From SIG588 sp045599305 (GTDB lineage: Bacteria > Bacillota > Clostridia > Oscillospirales > Acutalibacteraceae), in contig JAZRVU010000026.1 of NCBI GenBank assembly GCA_045599305.1, forward strand, positions 1-9,337: a stretch of 9,337 bases of DNA, given 5' to 3'. The notes under the pieces were generated by a model that was not told where the DNA came from, ran no database searches, and saw only the letters and a list, made by a program, of their open reading frames with translations. Shown here piece after piece: positions 5,063 to 9,337 of this stretch; the stretch's first letter is position 1, and every line of letters starts with the position of its first letter. The position numbers and the translations under genes are program-made.

Positions 5063-6507
5063 TCCGCTGCCGACAGGCGGAAACAGAACTCGCAGTATTC
5101 GCCCTCGGCCGAGCGGACGGTGATCTCCCCGCCGTGCAGGCTGATGATATTTTTTACGATGTACAGCCCCAGTCCCGCGCCGCTCTTGTCCAGACCGCGG
5201 GAGCGGTCGGATTTATAGAACCGGTCGAAGATGTGGGGCAGTTCCTCGGCGGAGATGCCGGGGCCGGTGTTGCGTATGCGGCAACTCACCAGCCGCCCCT
5301 GCGGCTGCAGCGAGAGGGTGAGGGTGCCGCCCTCGTTGATGAATTTGGTGGCGTTGTCGATGAGGTTGTAGACCACCTGACCGATCAGGTCGCGGTCGGC
5401 CAGCACATAGCAGCGGCCGGCGTTCTCCAACCCCTCCACCGTGATCTGCTTTTCCTCCAGCCGCTGCTCAAAGGAGAGCAGGGTGGTGCAGCACAGTTCG
5501 GAAAGGTCGAACCGGGTGCGGGTGAGGGTCATGGCGCCGCTGTCGATGCGGGAGAGATCCAGCATCGAGCGCACCAGCCGGGAGAGCCGCTTCACCTCGT
5601 CCGAGACGATCTGCAGGTAGTGATCGCGCCTCTCCGGCGGGATGGTGCCGTCCAGAATGCCGTCGATGAAGCCGGAAATGGTGGTCATGGGCGTTTTCAG
5701 TTCGTGGGACACGTTGCCCACAAACTGGCGGTGGGTGCCCTCCACCGAGGAGAGGGAGGCCGCCATGCTGTTGAGTGCGGCGGCCAGCTGTGCCACCTCG
5801 TCCCGGCCGCGCACCGTCAGCCGGTAACTGAAGTCCCCCTCCGCAAAGCGGCGGGTGGCCTCCGCCATCTGCTTGAGCGGCCGCACCAGCCGGTAGGTCA
5901 GCACATAGGTGGCGGCAAAAGCCAGCGCCAGCACCGTGGTGGCCGACCAGAAGAACACCTGCAGGTTGGTGGTCAGATAGGCGGTCAGCGAATCCATGGG
6001 GGAGGAGACCAGCACATATTCCACCGTGTCACCGCCATAGACCACCGCGGCCACGCCGGTGTACTGCCCGTCCGCATACAGCCCGCCCAACGTGCCGGTG
6101 AAAAACCAGTTGCCGTCGGCGGCGTTTTCGCGGATGAGCGCCATCACGCTTTCGGGCACCGTTTGGCCCACCGCCACCTCCGCGTTGGTGGAGAGCAGCA
6201 CATGGCCGTTCGTCGTCACCACCAGCACCTCGCCCGGATTGGCATCGGCCTTGACCAGCAGGTCGAACAGCGGCAGAATGGAGTCTTTGATGGAGTCTCC
6301 GATCACATACTTGCTGTCCGGGCTGCCGGCGATGTAGTTGGCGGTGTAGTCGGCGATGGTGCCGGCACTGCGGCAGAGGGTGTCCTGCCTGTCACTTATC
6401 CAGTAGCGGGAGGAGATCAGCGTCTGCGCGGCGCCCAGCGCCACGAAGGCGGTCAGCACCGCCGCCGCGACCACGGCGAAATATTTGGAAAAGATGCTTT
6501 TGAACAT
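5047..6507 (-). CDS. Sensor histidine kinase with extracytoplasmic domain and HAMP
   Basis: A 486-residue HisKA kinase. Membrane helix 1 spans about 10-32, an extracytoplasmic sensor of about 150 residues follows (33-181; VLVVTTNGHVLLSTN at 95-109 looks Cache/PAS-like), helix 2 spans about 183-206, and HAMP about 207-258. The phosphoacceptor is H268 in VSHELKTPM. The ATPase domain has an N box with N381 and N385, G1 NTGPGI, an F box IFDRFYK, and G2 GAGLGL. It should autophosphorylate in response to an envelope signal and pass phosphate to the adjacent regulator. The ATG at 6505-6507 is chosen because AGGAG lies eight bases upstream; a GTG nine bases earlier overlaps that site. The gap to the regulator stop is 14 bp, so the two are co-transcribed. 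The ligand is not predictable from sequence. The stop codon lies in a tandem duplication. Confidence 0.94.
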   Translation of the reverse strand: MFKSIFSKYFAVVAAAVLTAFVALGAAQTLISSRYWISDRQDTLCRSAGTIADYTANYIAGSPDSKYVIGDSIKDSILPLFDLLVKADANPGEVLVVTTNGHVLLSTNAEVAVGQTVPESVMALIRENAADGNWFFTGTLGGLYADGQYTGVAAVVYGGDTVEYVLVSSPMDSLTAYLTTNLQVFFWSATTVLALAFAATYVLTYRLVRPLKQMAEATRRFAEGDFSYRLTVRGRDEVAQLAAALNSMAASLSSVEGTHRQFVGNVSHELKTPMTTISGFIDGILDGTIPPERRDHYLQIVSDEVKRLSRLVRSMLDLSRIDSGAMTLTRTRFDLSELCCTTLLSFEQRLEEKQITVEGLENAGRCYVLADRDLIGQVVYNLIDNATKFINEGGTLTLSLQPQGRLVSCRIRNTGPGISAEELPHIFDRFYKSDRSRGLDKSGAGLGLYIVKNIISLHGGEITVRSAEGEYCEFCFRLSAAEETSA

Positions 6508-6521
6508 CCCTGTCACTCCTG

Positions 6522-7217
6522 TCAGCCGCGGGGGGGCTTCACCTCAAATTTGTACCCCACGCCCCACACGGTCTTGAGCGTCCACTGCTCCGAAACGCCC
6601 TCCAGCTTTTCGCGCAGGCGCTTCACGTGTACGTCCACCGTGCGGCTGTCGCCGTAATATTCAAAGCCCCACACCTCGTCGAGCAGTTGATCGCGGGTGT
6701 AGACCCGGTTGGGGTTGCTGGCCAGATGGAAGATCAGTTCCATCTCCTTGGGGGGCGTGTCCACCTGCTTGCCGTTCACCCGCAGTTCGTAGTTCTCCAT
6801 GTTGATGGAGAGTCCGTCAAACTCCACCACCCGGCGCTTTTCCTCCTCCACGCCGCAGCGGCGCAGCACGGCTTTCACGCGGGCGATGACCTCCTTGGCC
6901 TCGAACGGCTTGGTCACATAGTCGTCGGCGCCCAGGTCGAATCCCAGCACCTTGTCGAACACCTCGCCCTTGGCGGTGAGCATGATGATGGGACAGTGGC
7001 TCTTTTTGCGCAGTTCGCGGCACACCTGCCAGCCGTCCAGCCGGGGCATCATCACGTCGAGCAGCACCAGAGCGGGCTTTTCGGCGTCAAAGACGGCCAG
7101 CGCCTGCTCGCCGTCCTCCGCGATGACGGGGGTAAACCCCTCCTTTTCCAGATACAGGCGTAAAAGTTCGCAGATGTTGCGGTCATCGTCCGCCACAAGG
7201 ATCTTGGTGTCGGCCAT
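6522..7217 (-). CDS. OmpR/PhoB-family response regulator
   Basis: A 231-residue regulator. The receiver domain (1-120) has the acidic cluster D10-D11-D12, phosphoacceptor D54 in LLDVMMP, T81 in MLTAKG and K103 in YVTKPF. The winged-helix DNA-binding domain (about 128-227) has LTPKE-like TPPKEMELI, TRDQLLDEVWG, SRTVDVHVKRLREKL and the closing TVWGVGYKF wing. Phosphorylation by the downstream kinase should drive dimerisation and binding to direct repeats near target promoters. The ATG at 7215-7217 has AGGAG eight bases upstream; an upstream GTG overlapping that site is rejected. The ribosome-site context AGGAGTGACA is identical in the regulator and kinase genes. Likely targets are its own operon and htrA, judged from shared motifs; this is inference. 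Confidence 0.95.
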   Translation of the reverse strand: MADTKILVADDDRNICELLRLYLEKEGFTPVIAEDGEQALAVFDAEKPALVLLDVMMPRLDGWQVCRELRKKSHCPIIMLTAKGEVFDKVLGFDLGADDYVTKPFEAKEVIARVKAVLRRCGVEEEKRRVVEFDGLSINMENYELRVNGKQVDTPPKEMELIFHLASNPNRVYTRDQLLDEVWGFEYYGDSRTVDVHVKRLREKLEGVSEQWTLKTVWGVGYKFEVKPPRG

Positions 7218-7229
7218 GTGTGTCACTCC

Positions 7230-7265
7230 TTTTCGGGAAACAGTGTAGCAGATTTTTTCGGGAAA
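7230..7265 (-). promoter_or_regulatory. Candidate regulator promoter with two TTTTCGGGAAA repeats
   Basis: TTTTCGGGAAA occurs at 7230-7240 and 7255-7265, 25 bp apart. Between them, on the minus strand, is a possible -10, TACACT (7242-7247), about 25 bases before the start codon of the response regulator. No good -35 is seen. The core TTTC-(CC/GG)-GAAA is nearly palindromic. The placement around the -10 fits autoregulation, but binding is inferred only. Confidence 0.45.
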
Positions 7266-7317
7266 TGTATGAATAATATTTGAAGTATCCTTGTAAAATG
7301 TGTGTATGAAAAAGTGG

Positions 7318-7346
7318 TTGCGAAAAAAGACGGTTTATGGTATGAT
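7318..7346 (+). promoter_or_regulatory. Sigma-A-type promoter for the small membrane protein gene
   Basis: TTGCGA (7318-7323), a 17-bp spacer and TATGAT (7341-7346), with TGG directly upstream forming an extended -10. Expected start of transcription is near 7353, about 25 nt before the ATG. Confidence 0.75.
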
Positions 7347-7377
7347 ATCGACAAGTGATCGCAAAGGAGGATCCGTT

Positions 7378-7884
7378 ATGCGTTTTCTGTCCCGCCTGTG
7401 CGCCGTGTTGGCGTGGATCTTTTTCATATTCACCCTGTTCGTGCACGGCATCATCGTGCTGTCGATGACGCTGCCGCCCTTTTTCCGCGATGCGGTGGGC
7501 GGGCGTGAGCCGGTCGAAAACCCCGTCAATGCCGCCGCCCTGCCGTTTCTGTTCGTGGGGATCGCGGTGTTCGCCGCGGGCTTTCTGCTCTGCCGCTTCA
7601 TGCGGCGGGGGCACTGGATCTGGTTCGCCGCGGCGGCGGCCGGGGCGCTGCTGCTGGCCGGCGTGGGGCTGTACCTGAAGGTGCAGTATCCCGAGACCAT
7701 CCTGCCCGGCGGGGTGACGGCGGGGTACGACTCCCTCTTCAAACTGGTGTGGCGGCACATGGTGCCGCTGCTGGTGGCGGTGCTGGAGCTGCTCTCGGGG
7801 GTGTTCCGTTCGGTGGCCGAGGGACGCGAGATGCGCCGCGAGGCGGTGGAGGAGACCTCCGATTACAAGCCCCGTTTCGAGTGA
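7378..7884 (+). CDS. Small multi-pass membrane protein of unknown function
   Basis: A 168-residue hydrophobic protein that I do not recognise. Clear membrane segments lie at about 7-29, 53-73 and 80-101, with a fourth, weaker and possibly amphipathic one at about 124-144. Positive residues (CRFMRRGHW, 72-80) separate segments 2 and 3. The last 25 residues are charged and polar (VAEGREMRREAVEETSDYKPRFE) and probably cytoplasmic. No catalytic motif is visible. The ATG at 7378 has AAAGGAGG seven bases upstream and a near-consensus promoter just before it; an earlier in-frame ATG at 7300 precedes that promoter and is rejected. The gene is divergent from the response regulator, with about 160 bp of shared intergenic DNA, so co-regulation is possible. 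It is followed by a strong terminator and is therefore a single-gene unit. Confidence 0.8.
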   Translation: MRFLSRLCAVLAWIFFIFTLFVHGIIVLSMTLPPFFRDAVGGREPVENPVNAAALPFLFVGIAVFAAGFLLCRFMRRGHWIWFAAAAAGALLLAGVGLYLKVQYPETILPGGVTAGYDSLFKLVWRHMVPLLVAVLELLSGVFRSVAEGREMRREAVEETSDYKPRFE

Positions 7885-7927
7885 GACCTGCCCGGTAGAT
7901 ATTTTACCACATTTTCACAAAAAATGC

Positions 7928-7956
7928 AATGCCCCGCCCGGGATGGGCGGGGCATT
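7928..7956 (+). terminator. Intrinsic terminator after the membrane protein gene
   Basis: A 12-bp perfect stem, AATGCCCCGCCC (7928-7939) with GGGCGGGGCATT (7945-7956), encloses a 5-base loop and is followed by TTGCGGCTTTT. The stem is strong and the T-tract moderate and interrupted. Confidence 0.82.
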
Positions 7957-7963
7957 TTGCGGC

Positions 7964-7979
7964 TTTTGAAAATTTTTCA
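7964..7979. repeat. Second copy of the TTTTGAAAANTTTTCA palindrome
   Basis: TTTTGAAAA-T-TTTTCA matches the core of the acp-upstream palindrome (1801-1816) at all positions except the central base. It sits between the terminator of the membrane protein gene and the dockerin-protein gene, 76 bp before that start codon. The rest of the interval 7980-8040 shows no convincing -35/-10 pair. Confidence 0.5.
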
Positions 7980-8055
7980 TTTTCGGCGTGAGGTTTTATG
8001 CGCAGGCGTCACTAATAGATGAAGAGATTTCCATCACATAAAAGGAGGAATTGTC

Positions 8056-9099
8056 ATGCTGCGTAAAAGTCTAGCTCTGCTGTGTATGCTGTGTGTGCTG
8101 GCTGCGGTGCCGATGGGTGCCGGTACGTTTGCCGTCACCGCCGCGGAGGAACACATCTGCGGCGACTATGCCTATACCATCGTCTTTAACGGACGGGGCG
8201 CCGAACTGACCCGCTATGTGGGGAACGGGGAGAACATCGTCATCCCCGCCCGGGTGGACGGTCTGCCGGTGCGGGGGATCGACCTCACCTTTCCCTGCGC
8301 CTCCCCCACGCGGCTGACCATTCCCATGGGGGTGGAATATATTCAAAAACTGGCATTTACCAAAGACCGGCTGACCGAACTTTCGCTGCCCATGGGGCTG
8401 AAAGTGATCGGGCATCGCGCGCTGGGGCAACTGACCCATCTGGAATCGCTCACCGTGCCCTGCACGGTGGCGCTGATCGGCGGTATAGCCCCTGTAAAAG
8501 AGCCTATCCCGACTTCCTTGCCGCAAGGCGTGCTGCTGCGCGGCGAAGCCGGCAGTCGGGTGGAATCCTGGGCAAAGGCCTATGGGTATGATTTCGAGGC
8601 CATCGATTCCGTCCCCTCGCCGGGGGATGTGGACGGCGACCGCGCCATCACCGCCACCGATGCCCGGCTGGTCCTGCAATATTATGCCCAGAAGATCGGG
8701 GAGGACGCGCTGGATGTGTCGCTGGCCGATGTGGACGGCAGCGGCACGGTGGACGCCACCGACGCCCGGCTGCTTTTGCAGCATTTTGCCAAAGTTGACA
8801 CACTGTCCGCCGTCACCGTCCCCTGCGGCCGGCTGTGCACCGATCTGATCGACCCCAAAGAGGTGGTCTCCGTGACCCACATCACATATAAAGCCCGCAG
8901 TTATGAGAAGCTCACCAGCGAGCCGGTGGAGGATCCCCAAAAGGAGATCGACCTGATCAACCGATGGGCCAAGAGTGCGTCAATGGATTACTGGGTGAAA
9001 GATTACCCGAAAGGGTCGACAAAAGTGCTGCTGCGCAACGGCTGTGTGATATCCTACAATAACTACAACGAACTCATCTTTATTGAGCATTATCGCTGA
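8056..9099 (+). CDS. Secreted BspA-type LRR protein with internal type I dockerin
   Basis: A 347-residue exported protein. Residues 1-30 form a signal peptide (hydrophobic core ALLCMLCVLAAV, likely cleavage after AVTAA). Residues about 37-183 look like a short BspA/LRR_5 region (NIVIPARVDGLPVRGI, LTELSLPMGLKVIGHRAL, then a WAKAYGYDFEAI cap). Residues 189-246 form a dockerin with two calcium loops: D191, D193, D195, D202 and D225, D227, S229, D236. Both repeats have Ala-Thr at loop positions 10-11, where cohesin specificity is set. The C-terminal 100 residues are unrecognised and contain C257, C261 and C330. Dockerins bind cohesins on scaffoldins or the cell surface; being internal rather than terminal is unusual. 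The ATG at 8056 has AAAGGAGG seven bases upstream. It ends at a strong terminator shared with folD. Confidence 0.87.
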   Translation: MLRKSLALLCMLCVLAAVPMGAGTFAVTAAEEHICGDYAYTIVFNGRGAELTRYVGNGENIVIPARVDGLPVRGIDLTFPCASPTRLTIPMGVEYIQKLAFTKDRLTELSLPMGLKVIGHRALGQLTHLESLTVPCTVALIGGIAPVKEPIPTSLPQGVLLRGEAGSRVESWAKAYGYDFEAIDSVPSPGDVDGDRAITATDARLVLQYYAQKIGEDALDVSLADVDGSGTVDATDARLLLQHFAKVDTLSAVTVPCGRLCTDLIDPKEVVSVTHITYKARSYEKLTSEPVEDPQKEIDLINRWAKSASMDYWVKDYPKGSTKVLLRNGCVISYNNYNELIFIEHYR

Positions 9100-9124
9100 T
9101 CATCCCCGAAACCCCATAAAAACC

Positions 9125-9156
9125 AAAGAGCGTTGGCCGCAAGGCCAACGCTCTTT
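9125..9156. terminator. Bidirectional terminator between the dockerin-protein gene and folD
   Basis: A 14-bp perfect stem, AAAGAGCGTTGGCC (9125-9138) with GGCCAACGCTCTTT (9143-9156), is capped by a GCAA tetraloop. T-rich tracts follow on both strands (TCTTTTCTG on plus; CTTTGGTTTTTATGG on minus). Confidence 0.9.
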
Positions 9157-9167
9157 TCTGTGTGTCG

Positions 9168-9337
9168 TTACAGAGATATGCCGTTCTGCCGTTTAACCGC
9201 CGTGAGGGTGTTCTGCATCAGCATGGCGATGGTCATGGGGCCCACGCCGCCGGGCACGGGGGTGATGTACCCCGCTTTCGGCTCCACCGCGGCAAAATCC
9301 ACGTCGCCGCAGAGCTTGCCCTCCTCGTCCCGGTCCA
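9168..9337 (-). CDS. folD: Bifunctional methylenetetrahydrofolate dehydrogenase/cyclohydrolase FolD, C-terminal part
   Basis: The frame ending at TAA 9168-9170 gives the last 55 residues, and the gene continues past the right edge of the window. The segment KLCGDVDF followed by GYITPVPGGVGPMTIAMLMQ and a QNTL helix is the highly conserved C-terminal signature of FolD. FolD interconverts 5,10-methylene-, 5,10-methenyl- and 10-formyl-tetrahydrofolate in the cytoplasm using NADP+, supplying one-carbon units for purine and methionine synthesis. The PVPGGVGPMT loop contributes to the nucleotide- and folate-binding cleft. The tail (TAVKRQNGISL) is ordinary in length. It is convergent with the dockerin-protein gene and separated from it by a terminator. 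Confidence 0.93.
   Translation of the reverse strand, partial: DRDEEGKLCGDVDFAAVEPKAGYITPVPGGVGPMTIAMLMQNTLTAVKRQNGISL

Noticed and set aside
5134..6657. A 507-codon open frame on the plus strand opposite the histidine kinase
   Set aside because: Its product is rich in His, Gly, Arg and Ala with no recognisable domain, and the opposite strand encodes a full kinase with all motifs. GC-rich third positions keep the antisense frame open.

Overview
The window looks like chromosomal DNA from a GC-rich member of the Clostridia (Firmicutes), most likely an Oscillospirales/Ruminococcaceae-type gut bacterium. The basis is the strong AGGAGG-type ribosome binding sites, sigma-A-like promoters, rho-independent terminators after nearly every gene, a clostridial acyl carrier protein, an OmpR-type two-component pair next to a membrane-anchored HtrA protease, and a secreted dockerin-containing protein. 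The assignment is inferred from gene content and style; there is no rRNA or other phylogenetic marker here. No tRNA, rRNA, insertion sequence or CRISPR array was seen.

Layout, left to right. (1) The Thr-rich 3' end of an unidentified gene (+) converges with an M14 zinc carboxypeptidase gene (-) on a shared terminator. (2) Divergent from the peptidase is a Nudix ADP-ribose pyrophosphatase (+), followed by a well-formed promoter and a structured leader driving a stand-alone acyl carrier protein (+). (3) A small SLOG/DUF2493 protein (-) lies back to back with a MacB/LolD-type ABC ATPase (+) that has no permease beside it. (4) After the ATPase comes a compact array of four different mini-hairpins separated by the constant heptamer ATGATGT, then a bidirectional terminator. 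(5) A block on the minus strand reads response regulator, histidine kinase, HtrA protease. (6) Divergent from the regulator is a small unidentified membrane protein (+) with a near-consensus promoter, then a secreted BspA-type LRR plus dockerin protein (+). The window ends in the 3' part of folD (-).

Functionally, the regulator/kinase/HtrA block resembles an envelope-stress module. The kinase has a large extracytoplasmic sensor, HtrA is its immediate downstream neighbour, and the octamer TTCGGGAA (either orientation) was found only three times in the window, always in intergenic DNA: twice before the regulator and once against the -10 of htrA. The other genes are mostly single-gene units in housekeeping metabolism (NudF, ACP, FolD) or cell-surface biology (M14 peptidase, dockerin protein).

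The least explained structure is the hairpin array at 3367-3447. Stem sequences change from unit to unit while pairing is kept, and on the bottom strand all four loops have the form GNA or GNNA. Other points of interest are a TTTTGAAAANTTTTCA palindrome present in two intergenic regions, a 16-bp tandem duplication across the kinase stop codon, and an 18-nt terminator core used twice.
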